Assembly (NCBI GenBank): GCA_002077045.2
Contig: KZ111144.1
Location: 529,373 to 593,372, forward strand
DNA from: Rachicladosporium sp. CCFEE 5018
Taxonomy: Eukaryota > Ascomycota > Dothideomycetes > Cladosporiales > Cladosporiaceae
Length of the DNA stretch: 64,000 bases
Direction of reading: 5' to 3'
Shown in pieces: positions 29,462 to 40,455 of this stretch. The notes under the pieces were generated by a model. The model was not told the DNA's origin. It did no database searches and saw only the letters and a program-made list of their open reading frames with translations. Each line of letters begins with the position of its first letter. The first letter of the stretch is position 1. The translations under genes and the position numbers were made by a program.

Positions 29462-30994
29462 TCAGTGTCTATGCTGTCCCGACCTTGAAGGATCCTTAGC
29501 GCACCTGTGGCAAAGCACGAATTTGCCGTAACAGTCCGAGCAGAAGTAGGCCGTGTGCAAGCAGACCATGCTGCAGACGCCACAAAACTTCGACGACTCG
29601 GTAGCTTTCCTGGGCACCGACGTCTTCTGGAATTCTTTCTTCATTCTTGCCGCCTCTGCCTTCTTGCCTTTCCAGACATGCGGCGTGGTGAGTGTGGCTG
29701 CCTGTGCTTGATCGCAGCGATGGCAGCGGAAGGTTTCGAGCGTCTGGTAGAACTCTACATCCTGCTTACGGGTGCGGTACTCGCTGGCGCCGGAGTACAG
29801 CCTTGAGTTCTGTTTCCCTTTGCCAACACACACTGGGTGGTAATGCTGTTTGCACGTGGTGCACTCCACCAGGGTATCACTGGCAGTGGAGTGACAGACG
29901 CAGTATGTCTGTGGAGCATCCGCCAGATCAACATAAATGGTCGCGTAGTCGAAGTAGTCTACCTCGGCCATCTCTCCATCCGCATCCTCCTCTTTGACAG
30001 GCATCTCGACTCCACCCTGCGCCTGTCTAATGATATAAAGAGCTTCTTCGGTGATGGAGAAGTCGCCGATGTGATCGTGCTCGGTCCGGACTGGAGCGCC
30101 ACCCATACTTGATGGTTGCACATGAGAATGCGGTACTTCTTTCTCCACGATATAGTCAGGCTGTAACGGCTGCAATTCGCGAGTAAAGGTAGTGCGCTTC
30201 TGCGGCGTTGCGTCTCGGTGGCGAAGGTCTCGGTACTTGTCGCTGCCTTCGCGTTCCGGTGAACGACTCCGATTACGCTTGGTACCCCGTGTAGACCCAA
30301 TGAACTCCGCTAAGGTTGCCGGCCCTGGGTTGTCGAACTTCAGGACCCCGATCTGTCGCTTCACCGCCACAGGCAGCTTCGCCATCTTTACCTCTGCATC
30401 CCGCTCCTTGGCAGCCTCCGCATCCGTGCCTCTTACGCTCAACAAAACGCATCGCCAGGTCAACTTCGGCTTGGCGGTCTTCTTCGGGATGAAGGGATCT
30501 TTCGTCTGTCTTGCCTCGCGTGCAGCTTTGCGCTTGCAGAAGTCGTCTGGACACGAGAATACCAGACCTCCCGGGAGCGTGGAAGCACCGAAGATCGTCT
30601 CACAATTGCTGCCGCAGGCTTTAGTCTGTGCCGTGACCACTTCGTGTCCACATCGCAGCTTATGATGATGGGGCTGGTTGCGAAGGTGTGCGGCGACATG
30701 ACACAATGTCTCCGGTCGGGAGCCGTCAGCATTGAGCATGCGACCGGATGTTGTGATCATGACTGTCACTGCTTGTGGCATGAAGAGGCTGTCGCAATGT
30801 TCCGCTGCTTGCAGGTCGCCGACTGCTGGTGGAGGTTGAACTACAGGACGAACGCCCCGCATTGGCAGTGCGAAAGTTGAGGCCGCTGGTGACGTTGCGG
30901 GAGCTGCATTGTGCTGACCATACTGGCTGCAGGGCGCCAATGGGGTCGGTCGGAACGGCAGGTTCAGCGGATTCTGCATTGTGGTCCAATCCAT
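29462..30994 (-). CDS. PHD-finger zinc protein of unknown role
   Basis: Single exon, 510 residues from the ATG at 30994; a longer frame to 31012 begins with GTG. Near residues 110-165 there is a small cysteine/histidine motif, LRCGHEVVTAQTKACGSNC followed by FSCPDDFC. After a basic, disordered stretch (TKRNRSRSPERE) comes a PHD-type finger: YCVCHSTASDTLVECTTCKQHYHPVC ending FRCHRC, with the C4HC3 spacing. A last cluster, FCGVCSMVCLHTAYFCSDC and LCHRC, could bind more zinc. PHD fingers commonly read histone tails, so a nuclear chromatin role is possible but not shown. The divergent neighbour at 31670 carries a similar first zinc motif. Confidence 0.75.
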   Translation of the reverse strand: MDWTTMQNPLNLPFRPTPLAPCSQYGQHNAAPATSPAASTFALPMRGVRPVVQPPPAVGDLQAAEHCDSLFMPQAVTVMITTSGRMLNADGSRPETLCHVAAHLRNQPHHHKLRCGHEVVTAQTKACGSNCETIFGASTLPGGLVFSCPDDFCKRKAAREARQTKDPFIPKKTAKPKLTWRCVLLSVRGTDAEAAKERDAEVKMAKLPVAVKRQIGVLKFDNPGPATLAEFIGSTRGTKRNRSRSPEREGSDKYRDLRHRDATPQKRTTFTRELQPLQPDYIVEKEVPHSHVQPSSMGGAPVRTEHDHIGDFSITEEALYIIRQAQGGVEMPVKEEDADGEMAEVDYFDYATIYVDLADAPQTYCVCHSTASDTLVECTTCKQHYHPVCVGKGKQNSRLYSGASEYRTRKQDVEFYQTLETFRCHRCDQAQAATLTTPHVWKGKKAEAARMKKEFQKTSVPRKATESSKFCGVCSMVCLHTAYFCSDCYGKFVLCHRCAKDPSRSGQHRH

Positions 30995-31012
30995 GATGCA
31001 GAGCAGGTGCAC

Positions 31013-31669
31013 TGTATCTTCGCAGTATGAGGAGTACTACTCGACGTGCACACGATGTGGCAGACAAGTCGTGTTTGGAACCGAGGCACTTCTCATACGA
31101 CGCGCTCAAGTGAACGCGCTGCCAGATCACCGACATTACGCGCCAACGTGAAGGAGCGCGTCGCCCTGGAAACAATCAACATCTCGCTGATGCAGTCACA
31201 GCGGGGAAGGAGCGACCCAGAGCTCGACGTTGAGGACACATCAGGGTCTCCAACTAGTCGACTGCCATTGCGCGAGGCCTGCTGAGATCTAGCTACATCG
31301 TTATCTCGTGGTGGTATATACTAATGATCAGGTGGGTTGGGAGACCACGCCAGGGTCACTGCTGCGGTAGTATATGTATAGTACAGCACTTGTCCTACAT
31401 GATACTACTGATCTCCAGCATGTAGTAGTAGGCGACTCAGCTTCGATGGACTGACGTTCTTTATCACACTTTTCACAGCTCTGCCATCCCAGAGCGGACG
31501 ACTGCTTCGCTCCGAGACGACACAAAGAAGTGAGACAGCTGAGTCTCTTTCACGATCTGCCGAGATGGTCTCATCAACTCCTCGTGCTTCGCCACCTCTT
31601 CTCTTCTTCCTGACTCAGGGGTTCACACCGTGCTCCAAAAGCGTCTACGACTTCTGCCTCCTAGCAAAG
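31013..31669. other. Divergent region between two zinc-motif genes
   Basis: About 650 bases between the start of the PHD protein and the ATG at 31670. An in-frame ATG at 31565 could extend the right-hand gene by 35 residues. No other gene is visible. Confidence 0.5.
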
Positions 31670-32583
31670 ATGGCCGGGCAACGATCTGCTCTACCGGTGC
31701 CCTCGAGGACCAAACGTCGAGCGTCAAAGCCTTCGAACATCACCGCGCCTCAGTCCAGCGGCATTACCAAGAATCGAGCCACTCAGACGCCCACCAGATT
31801 GTCGCCTCGCACTCGCAAGGAAACATCAGGTCGGAGTCTGCCTGACACCCCACGCTTCATGTCGCCCACCCTTTCATCGGTGCAGCACACACGCTCCCAG
31901 ACATTTACCTACACAAAGAAACCCACCCAGCAGCCCGCCGCTTTCGGACAAGTCCCGTCCAGTCCACCCTCCCTCTACACCTCCGCGCACGTTGCAGAGC
32001 CCTGCATCACAGCTTCTCTGATCCACACCATCGCCCCATGCTCCCACAAAGTCATCACACCCGCCCCTGCGCCGCAAACTGCTCTCAATCGTCTCATCGG
32101 TTTGCTAACCCACGCACAACCGAACCCTTCGTCTGTGCTGCCTGTGCTCTCGCGACTGTGGAAGCAGACTACAAAGCCAAAGTCTTCGTCTTCCAGTCGC
32201 ACTGCGCCACTCATGCGCGGACTAACGGCGCTCTACCGCCGGGCTGGGAGGAGGAGCGTCGGACGAGGCTGGAGAAGGTGTGGCTCTTGCAGGCTAGTAG
32301 CGAGCTGAAGAAGCTGGAGCGCGAGGGAAGGACTGCGGAGGCCGTGTATCTGGAGCCTGAGAGTAGAGCGTTCCTGGAGCAGGTGGTTGCTTTCAGGGAG
32401 ATTGAGGGATTTGCCGCGCCGGGAAACTGGATGCAGGTCGATGAGGTTGTGGCAGCAAAGCCGAGGACGCCGATGAAGCCGAGGACGGGAGGGAGTATGC
32501 TGCCTACGCCGGCTAGCACGCCGAGGAAGACGATAGCGGCAAGCAGGCTGCCGACCCCGGCTTCCTTGCCGAGGAATAAGTGA
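31670..32583 (+). pseudogene. Small zinc-motif protein gene with an apparent one-base frameshift
   Basis: Two overlapping frames make one gene. The first frame (from the ATG at 31670, or 31565) gives a basic Ser/Pro-rich N-terminal region ending PCSHKVITPA. The second frame, open to 32583, gives PCAANCSQS then TEPFVCAAC, a coiled and charged part (EEERRTRLEKVW, SSELKKLEREG) and a C-terminal MLPTPASTPRK repeat-like tail. Switching frames near 32062-32070, in the run CCCGCCCCTGCG, restores the motif C-H-V-T...C..NC...C..C seen in the neighbour at 29462. No intron fits in so short a space. Either a base is missing in this cytosine run (sequencing error) or the gene is newly broken. Function unknown; about 300 residues if intact. 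Confidence 0.6.
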
Positions 32584-32845
32584 GTTGTTGGCAAAATAGA
32601 TCACTTGAATCCCCCAGTCGCGGAACACTGCAAAACAGTTCCATAGGCTCGGAGGTAATACTTCCAACGAGTGGTAAAAATACGTGAAGAATATAGCTGT
32701 TATATCTGCATCGTCATGCCAGCTACAAATGAGTGTAATTGCTGCACCGCTAGTCTTCGCCCCCCGGCCCGTCTCCCTCCACTTCCCCCTATTCGCTCGA
32801 ATTTCGCCTCACACTCCCATCATGATATGTGCATTCCCACCCTAC

Positions 32846-33364
32846 TCAACACCCCTGGTACAGGACAGCAGAGTAGAAGTTGGTCACCCCATAGGCCGAG
32901 GCAGTATCGCACGAACAGCCGTTCGACCCGGTGATACCGTGATGATGCAGCTTCTTCCCAGAGCAATACTGTCCAGCATACCAGTCCGCAGTCGGGTAAA
33001 CGCCGCCGCTTTTCTGGCGTGTAAGCTGACCAGCATAAGCCGGGCTGGATCCCGTGACGCAGACACCAGAGCCGAAATTGTCGTCGGAGAAGCGCGATTG
33101 GTCTTGGCACTTATCGAGCTCCCAGCCGATGAACTGGTTGCCGCCGCTGCGCTTGGAGAGGACAGAGGGCTCGGTTGGGAGGTCGGCCATATTGACGTAG
33201 GTGAGCTTAGAGAGGCCGGACCAGTCAGTGGTATCGTTCAGAGTGAGGTACTCGAGATACTCGTCGTGGGTCCAGCCAGGGCCCGAGGCTGCAGTGGGCG
33301 TGGCGAAGGCGACCCTGAAGCCAAGAGCGACCATGAGGGTCGCGAAGCTGGTGGTGGTCTTCAT
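32846..33364 (-). CDS. Small secreted cysteine-containing protein
   Basis: Single exon, 172 residues. The N-terminus MKTTTSFATLMVALGFRVAFA is a clear signal peptide. A Lys-Arg pair at about residues 71-72 (VLSKRSGG) could be a Kex2 processing site, separating a propeptide from a mature domain of about 100 residues. The mature part has six cysteines (DKC, GVC, QYC, GCSC, QGC), enough for three disulphides, and is rich in Gly, Ser and Tyr. I do not recognise the family. Size, secretion signal and paired cysteines resemble fungal effector-like or surface proteins. The gene is convergent with the frameshifted gene ending at 32583. A secreted protein is a confident call; its role is not. Confidence 0.75.
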   Translation of the reverse strand: MKTTTSFATLMVALGFRVAFATPTAASGPGWTHDEYLEYLTLNDTTDWSGLSKLTYVNMADLPTEPSVLSKRSGGNQFIGWELDKCQDQSRFSDDNFGSGVCVTGSSPAYAGQLTRQKSGGVYPTADWYAGQYCSGKKLHHHGITGSNGCSCDTASAYGVTNFYSAVLYQGC

Positions 33365-35072
33365 GTCTGCGGTTGCTGCGTCGATATCGAGCGAAAGTGG
33401 TGGTTTGACTCGAAAGCCTGCTGGAATGTTGCTGGTGCTGGTGGATGAGCTGCTGATCGCCAGGGAAAGTTGCTGGTCTTTGTACCTTCATGTCGAGCAC
33501 TACACATCTCGCTGTTAAATGCGAAGAACGAAGCTTACGCGGATCACGGCATGGGGTGTGAGCGGGCGATTCCCTCTGCGCTGCTGTATGCAAGCCACCA
33601 GGTGTGAGACAACAAGCGCGTCGATAGTGTCTGGCGAAGACGCGCCAGAAGGTATCGAGGCACTTGGATTACGTCGCATCGCTCGGAGCCTCGCTCTTGG
33701 AACGCTCAAGTCCGAATGTACAATAGTCAACATGGCCCATTTCGTGCGACATCAGCAGGACAACCTATAGCGGCTGAAAACTCTTTTATAGTGTTGCTGA
33801 CCAGCAATGTCGAATTCATCGTAGGTCAAGCCTCGTAGTGATGTCGTTTCGCGCTTCGATGCAAGATGCGTCGAATTAAGTGACTTCTGTACTCGTGTAC
33901 AAGCAAGCGCTACGGCTGAGACCTTTTATGTAAGCTCCGCGCAGGCTGCGCTAATGCGGTTTCCGGTCACAAAGCTTGTCATGGACGAATATCCAGATCA
34001 GCACACCTTGCAGTCTTGAAGCTTATCCTGACGGGCACTGCTGTGAGAAAAGCTTGCCGCAGCGTCGGTCTGCGGAGCTCATGATGTCGCACGCCACCTC
34101 TACACTTCCACCGTCGAGAAGACAACGATGCTAGGGGCAAACCAATGCGGGAGATGCAGACGTGATACTTGATCAACGTAGAATCTCAGACAGTACACTC
34201 CAGGACTCTATCGTAGCGCAGCAAGAGTAGATCCCCTCGTCGGCACAGTGGTCCAGGACGCTTCGAGGCATGCTTGTCAAATCGACCTGACCGCCTCAAG
34301 ACTCCAGTAGCAGTGTGTGTGTGGGTCACTCATGCAGTGTACACGGAGTGTTCGCCTCCATATAGTCTGCTGGATAATTCGCCTTCGGCACAACACTGAC
34401 ATGGCCTGGACATCGCTCCCAGGATTCATCGTGTGACGTACGCACGAGTGCAGCAGTCGAGACCTGTACTAGATTGAGTGATGGCTTTAGTAAGCCTTTG
34501 GAAGTGGTATCGGCGATCGCTTCGAATGTGTGAGGCTGCTGAACACGTATTATGCACCTGTAGGATATGTGCATACAGTCTGCAAAGAGACGTTACATCA
34601 GAGTCGCAGCCACCAAAGCTGCAATTCAGATACATCTCATGTTGTGTAACGTATACGTGAGATGTGACGTGGACGAGATCTGCGTTATAGTGAGCCCGGC
34701 CATCGGCAATGACTCTGAGTTTGGTATCGGCAACCATTGTGGTCGTGAGAGGCTGATGACTAATGCGTGAGATACGAGCTTACATAAGCCTCAGGCAGCT
34801 ATGCAGACGGCATGCGCGGACACCCTCCATGCATCGCTGTCAGTCCTCGAAGACCAGTTGTAGCACCAGCTCGGGCTCTCCTAATCGTCAGCCGGATGCC
34901 GGTCCGAGAGTTGAGACGAGAGGCTGAGCCTGGCGCGCGAACTTTCGCTTCCAGACTCGTTGCGGAGTAACCAGCTATTCATTATGGTCGACTAGTGATT
35001 GCCACGCTTTCAGCTCTGAAGGCGCAGACCAGTTGGTTCAGATCTCTAGACCAAATCCAATCAACGCCGATA
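33365..35072. other. 1.7-kb stretch without a recognisable gene
   Basis: The longest empty interval in the window. It contains the promoter of the small secreted protein and the 3' flank of the amidase. An ATG-started frame at 34426-34737 (103 residues, several cysteines) is possible but shows no signal peptide or family feature. A short GT run lies near 34312-34322. I see no transposon ends, tRNA or inverted repeats. Confidence 0.5.
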
Positions 35073-36878
35073 CTAGAAAGGCACCGGAAGGTTGCGGTCA
35101 AGGTAATTACTCCATCTCGGTGGAGTTCTCGACCTCTGGAATTTCGACCCACTGCTCACGAACAGATCCTCCATTGCACTCGCGTATCTCACAAGACTTG
35201 CCTCGCTAAACGCCGTTCCCAGCACCGCAAGTCCGTATGGCATGCCGCTGTCGCTATGCACTGATGCCGGGATCGTAATGATCGGATATCCCGCTTGTGC
35301 TGCGATCTGCACAGCCTGCGCAACATCTGGTGGTAGCAATAGCGCATCAACCCTAGACCCACCATTATGGAGAGCATAGTCAATGCCCTCTTCCCGCGAG
35401 GTACGCTGGCAGAATGCGAGGGCTTGGTAGTACGTCTCGTTTTGGGCGCCCTTGGTTGCGAGGGAAGCGAGAAAGCCGTCTTGGCCGGAGCCGAAGGCTG
35501 GGTGAATATCTGGAGTACCACCTTCGCTTCCGACGTTGTCGATATTATACTGCACGAGATCCTCGAGGCTGCGTATGTTTGTGTTGGAGAGTTCAGATAG
35601 GTAGGTGGCGATGTTATTGTAGAAGTCTACCGTGATGTAAGAGTACTCGGACTCATTGGGATAGCCGCGAGTGGTGCCATAGTCCCTTGACAATGTCAGT
35701 GATACGTTTCATCCTGATATTGTCCAAAGACACTCACCAGTTCCAACCATCCGGACTCACGATCTCCGGATGCTGCAGCTCTGTGCCATTGACAATCGTG
35801 GCACCAGCACTCCTCAGCACTTCAAGCATCGCGAGAAGCGTGTCAAGTTGCTCCTGATCAGCGTACTGCCAGAACGACTCCCACGGAATGCCGAATCGTG
35901 CACCTTTCAGCACATTGGCCTTACTAAGATACTGCGTATATCCCCCATTCGGCGTCTTCCCAGCTTGAGCGACCGTATAGTTATCGCGACTGTCAACTCC
36001 AAATATCGCGTCCAGCACAAATGCAGCATCAGCTACAGTCTTCCCAAATACGCCCACAGTGTCCTGATGCTCGCTTTCGGGAATCACTCCGGCTCTCGAC
36101 GTCAAGCCGACGGTAGGCTTAATTCCCACAATAGCATTCCGCATCGATGGGTTGATCACACTCCCGTCAGTCTCAGTGCCAAGCGCAAAAGGAACCACGT
36201 TATTGGAAACCGCTATCGCACTTCCTGTACTGCTCCCACCAGGATTGACAGTGAAGTTGTAGGGACTACGGGCCTGCCCCCCTCGCGCAGAGTAGCCTTC
36301 CGAGTAGTTGTTGCTGCGCATGTCGGCCCACTCGCTGAGGGTGGCTTTGCCTAGTAGGATTGCGCCGGCTTCTCGGAGTTTCGCAACGACAAAGGCATCG
36401 CGGGGAACTACAGAGCCAAGAAGCGCCCAGCTGCCAGCTGTGCTTTGGAGTTTGTCGGCGGAGGCGATGTTGTCTTTGACTAAGAACGGGAGGCCATGCA
36501 GCTTAGAGCGGACTTTGCCGGCTTTGCGCTCACAGTCGAGGGATGTGGCGATGTCGTAGGCATCGGGATTGATCTCGAGTACGGAGCTGGTTGTTGCATC
36601 AGTATGGATACCAGGCCAAGTTCACATGCCGGTAGATCATACTTGATATACTGGTTCGTCTGATAGTATCTTTGCATGTAGCACGAGAGCAGATTAACGC
36701 TTGTCAGTCTACCATTCGACAGGTGGTCTTGTAGCACAGCAATGGGAGCATCTTCGATCTTCAGACCCCTGCACAGAGACATTGCATGCCATGATGTTGC
36801 CGGCGCGTAAGAGCTATTCTGTGCGGTCGCGAAGCGCGTAAGGCTGGCGACAAACACGACGACGGAGGTAGTAAGCAT
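35073..36878 (-). CDS. Secreted amidase (amidase signature family)
   Basis: Three exons (36643-36878, 35738-36586, 35073-35685) encode 565 residues. The intron borders are GTATGA..CAG (56 bp) and GTGAGT..AAG (52 bp). I chose the ATG at 36878 because it begins a good signal peptide (MLTTSVVVFVASLTRFATAQ); an in-frame ATG at 36977 would add 33 residues. The Ser-cisSer-Lys triad is present: Lys116 in PFLVKDNIAS, the Ser pair in NPGGSSTGSAIAVS and the nucleophilic Ser in GTETDGSVINPS. The family hydrolyses amide bonds; the substrate is unknown, and secretion suggests scavenging of external amides or peptides. The C-terminal half includes SGMPYGLAVLGTAFSEASL, typical of fungal amidases. Confidence 0.92.
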
Positions 36879-37139
36879 TGTGACAAGGCAGAGGGTTGAG
36901 TTCTGGTGTCGATAATGTTTCGCGACAGGCTCATAGTGAGAAGGAAAGAGCTCTTTTAGGTGCCGGGTGAGAGCCATTGAGGATTCTGGAGGAGCATGCA
37001 GTATGATGGAATCGACCAGGGTCCCTGCAGCCGAGCCTCAATCGTGCAGCAGTGGATGCTTGTGCAGTAGTGCTTGATTGCTGGATCAGTAGCTCAAGGC
37101 AGGCATCAGCTGTAGATTGTCACGTTCACCATCAGCTCC

Positions 37140-40032
37140 TCACGCCCACACAAGTTTCTTCAGCGAGTATCCCAAGCTCTCAATGTAACCAGTCGCCTTC
37201 TTCGCGTCTGCCAGCGAAATCACGTCCTTATCCTGCACAGCCGGCGCCTTGGAAAGATCGAGGTGGTCCATCTCTCTAACCTTTATCATCGTCTTGTGAA
37301 TCTCATCGCATATCTGCTTGACCTCATCCTGCTGATTCGACGTCTTCGATGGCAGCGCTTTGTAAGCAAGGAGACGGTCGGTCTTCGAGTCTGCAGACGT
37401 CTTCGGGCTTTTGTCTTCAGGTGCCGACGTCGTGTCTCCGACAGCTTTCTCGTTGTCCATTGACCTTGTGTTGGTCCTAACAATCGCGTGGCCCTTAGTC
37501 TTGTACCGTACCGCGAATCCGACGTTCTTCTCCTCGTCCATATGACTTGGCGCAAGCGTACTAGTCACATAAGCCCCTCTCCAGATGTCAGAAATATCTG
37601 TCAAGTCGACTTTCTCGAATGACCCGACTTTCTCTGTACTCCAATCGAATCGGCAAAAGTACAACGCCACATCCGTCAACAGCAGTACGCACTCCTCGAA
37701 AGGCATCGCGCGCAGACTATCAGCCTCGTGCGGACAGCTGAGCGCCCAGCCATATCGCAGATCCTCATCCGAGCCCTCGAGAACAATCTGAACGCACTTC
37801 TCGATGGCACTTAGTCGGACCTTGTCCATATCGATGGCGTGGTCTCGCGTCATCATTTCGCTCTCAAACTCATCAAAGACTTCCACGCCGACGCTACCAA
37901 GGTAGAAGTCAATGCAGGCTTGTAGGAAGTAGTCGCCGAAGATGTTGTTGTAGTAGCGATTCAGCGTCAGGCTCAGATCCGACAACGCGCCGGTCCAGTT
38001 GCGTTTCCGTGTACGTGTGAAGTCCCCCTTCAAGGCGGCGGTGCCGGCATACTGCCGACTTATGGCGTCGCCGTTATCGGCCCAGAGGGTATTGAACCAC
38101 TTCGTCTTGGGGTCTGAGTGGAGGTCGATGCTAAGACCGAGCTCGGAAAGCTGTTGCTGTAGCGCCCAAGCGCCGACTGCGGATTGTGTAACATTGGTAC
38201 GGTCGAGGCAGTCCATGCAATTCGTTCGTAGCACACCAGTCTGCTGAGTCGTCACGGTATTGTTGTGGAGAGTCATCCAGCCATGGGACTTGAGTGAGGA
38301 TTCGAGGGTGGAGAGCAGGATGGAGACGTTCTCGAAGCGCATGCCGCCGCATTCTTTGTGGAAGTAGAACCATTCGAAAGCGATTTGCTTGTCGATGGCA
38401 GCGTTGTCGGGGTCGTTCAGCCATTTTACACCATTCTCATATGCTTCGCCAATGTCTTTCTCAACGCCGCTTTTGTCCACGAGACTCGCTACCTGCACCT
38501 GCCCGTATTTCTCGGCCATACTCGCAAAGTGCGCCTCCAGTGCTGCATGGTTCGTGCCTTCGGACCCGAACAAGACTGGAACGGGTTTCGCTGAGTAGGG
38601 GGTTTGTGAGAAGAAAACTGGGATGGAGCCTCGAACCTGCAGTAACGAGAACGTCTGCTGCTCGGTGCTCCAGTCTTGGATGGAGAGGATCTGCTCTGTC
38701 TCGACGAAGTTCGCGACGCTGCCACTGTCGTCCACACCTCGTCTTAAGTAGCGCAAGCCCGCTCGCTTGACTGATCGCCTCGAGATGATAGTGATCAGTA
38801 AGTCACTCTGTTTTGCTGGCGTTGCCTCATCGCCTTCAGCAGCGACCACTTCCTCCGGCTTCTCAGCTGCACCCACAACAACGTCGTTCTCGCCTGCTTC
38901 CAACTTACCGATCGAGAACGCCCTCTGTCCGACAAAACCTTGTATGACAGGCAAGATGACAAGATCTAGACTCTTGTCGATGAAAGGCTTCACCAAGTTG
39001 CGGTTCCAGAAAAAGTTGGTATTAAAGCGTTTGTGTAGCGGCGACGAGGTGCTAAAGGGACTCTCTTCGGCAAGCCTGGTAGAGAGGTCATATCCATACG
39101 AGAAGTAAAAACTTCTGGAGCTGAAGAAGAGCTTCGCAGATCGGAGTATGCGTGGAGTTAGAGTCTCGACGTTGGACTTATGTGTTATTGTCTTCGTGTC
39201 GTTGCCGGTATCTGTCTTCGAACGCTCTTCCGTGGCAGCTTTACCTGATTGCGTAGGTCCTATTGCCGTCCGCGTGTCGTCTAATTGTGCTTCTTTTGGT
39301 GCTTCCTCCAGTGCTGCAGGCTCCTGTGTCGGCTTCGTGGCTGGAGGCGCCCTGCTGAACCACTTGCCCGCAAATTTGCCATACTTGCCCTTGTTCTGCA
39401 CCACGTTCTTCAAGAATGACGTCGGCTCCTGCTTCGATGTCCCAGTCGCATGCTCGGGAGCTTCAAGTGCTGCTCCAGTCTCTGCGGACGTCTCTTCGTT
39501 GATGTCCGCCACGTCTCCCTCCTCGCTCTCCTCGTGATCGCTGTCTTCATGCACTGCAGTGTTCCCTTGACTTTGCAAGTGGGCAGCAGACTGCACGGCC
39601 TTTGTAGCTTCGTCTTGTGAAGCAAGTGGGAGTAAGGTAACGTCCGTGATCACGAAGATCGGCTTCCCCCTGATCTGAGCGACTTCCTCCCGTTGCGTGA
39701 TGCATACCAAGAACTTTGCAGGCCCTAGATCCAGGAGACCTGTATTGCATTAGAACATGCCTGGGCAGCTGTAGGATCTTCCAATTACCCAGGATGCCAT
39801 GCGCCTGAATCCGGACTTCGCTTGCTTCATGCTCGTGCTTCAGCGCGATGGCTGCCACCTCTCCACTGTTGTACTTGAGTTGAACACCGAGTGACCCATC
39901 TGGCTTGCCTTTCGGGCTCACAGGGTGGATGAGGATTCCATCCGCCGCAGCGACGCTTGTGGATGTTAGTCGCGCGACTAGAGTATGTAGGAACACTACT
40001 CACACGTGGAGCTTCTTTGCTAATCCCGGCAT
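37140..40032 (-). CDS. Sac-domain phosphoinositide phosphatase (INPP5F/Sac2-like)
   Basis: Removes phosphate from membrane phosphoinositides. Three exons (40004-40032, 39789-39955, 37140-39739) give 931 residues starting MPGLAKKLHV. The CX5R active site is CMDCLDR at about residues 573-579 within LRTNCMDCLDRTNVTQSAVGAWALQ. The Sac domain is split by an acidic, low-complexity insert at about residues 110-260 (DSDHEESEEGDVADINEE). After it the Sac core resumes at LFFSSRSFYFSYGYDLSTR. Downstream, a second region at about 700-800 (CVLLLTDVALYFCRFDW, FEKVDLTDISDIWRGAY) resembles the hSac2 homology domain, which points to the INPP5F type rather than Sac1; no transmembrane tail is seen. The tiny first exon is supported by phase and a MPG start but is the least certain part. 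Confidence 0.88.
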
Positions 40033-40455
40033 CGTGAGGGTAGAGAGAAAAGAGAAGATACTTAGCTATGTCGACCTGATCGTTGTGAGCTCACAAGACA
40101 ACAAACATTGTAGAGGGTTAAAAGGCACGGTCAGGAAAGGCGCGCGGCTACAATGATGTCAGTTCATGCCGCCATAAGTACCTTGACCAAGCCAGAAACG
40201 GTGCAAGTGGTGGACATGTTGGGCATAACAGGTTGATCAATGCTCGTGGAACGAATATCACCGCTCTTCGGGTAGAGGAAGGTAGCAGCACAATGATGAG
40301 AGCGAGAGGGCAAACGCGTCGACCGCAGTCACCCATGAACATTGCTGAGTAAGATTGTGTCCAAGCACGGACTTGTCACATGCCGCGACATCGTCAGCGT
40401 AGGATAACGCAATCTTTCGTTCCACCACATCTCGTAGTACAGCACTCATCACACC
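40033..40455. other. Divergent promoter region
   Basis: 423 bases between the starts of the Sac phosphatase and the AIM3-like gene. No gene seen. Confidence 0.5.

Noticed and set aside
34426..34737. 103-residue ATG-started frame with several cysteines
   Set aside because: No signal peptide, no motif and no homologous pattern recognised; chance frames of this size are expected.
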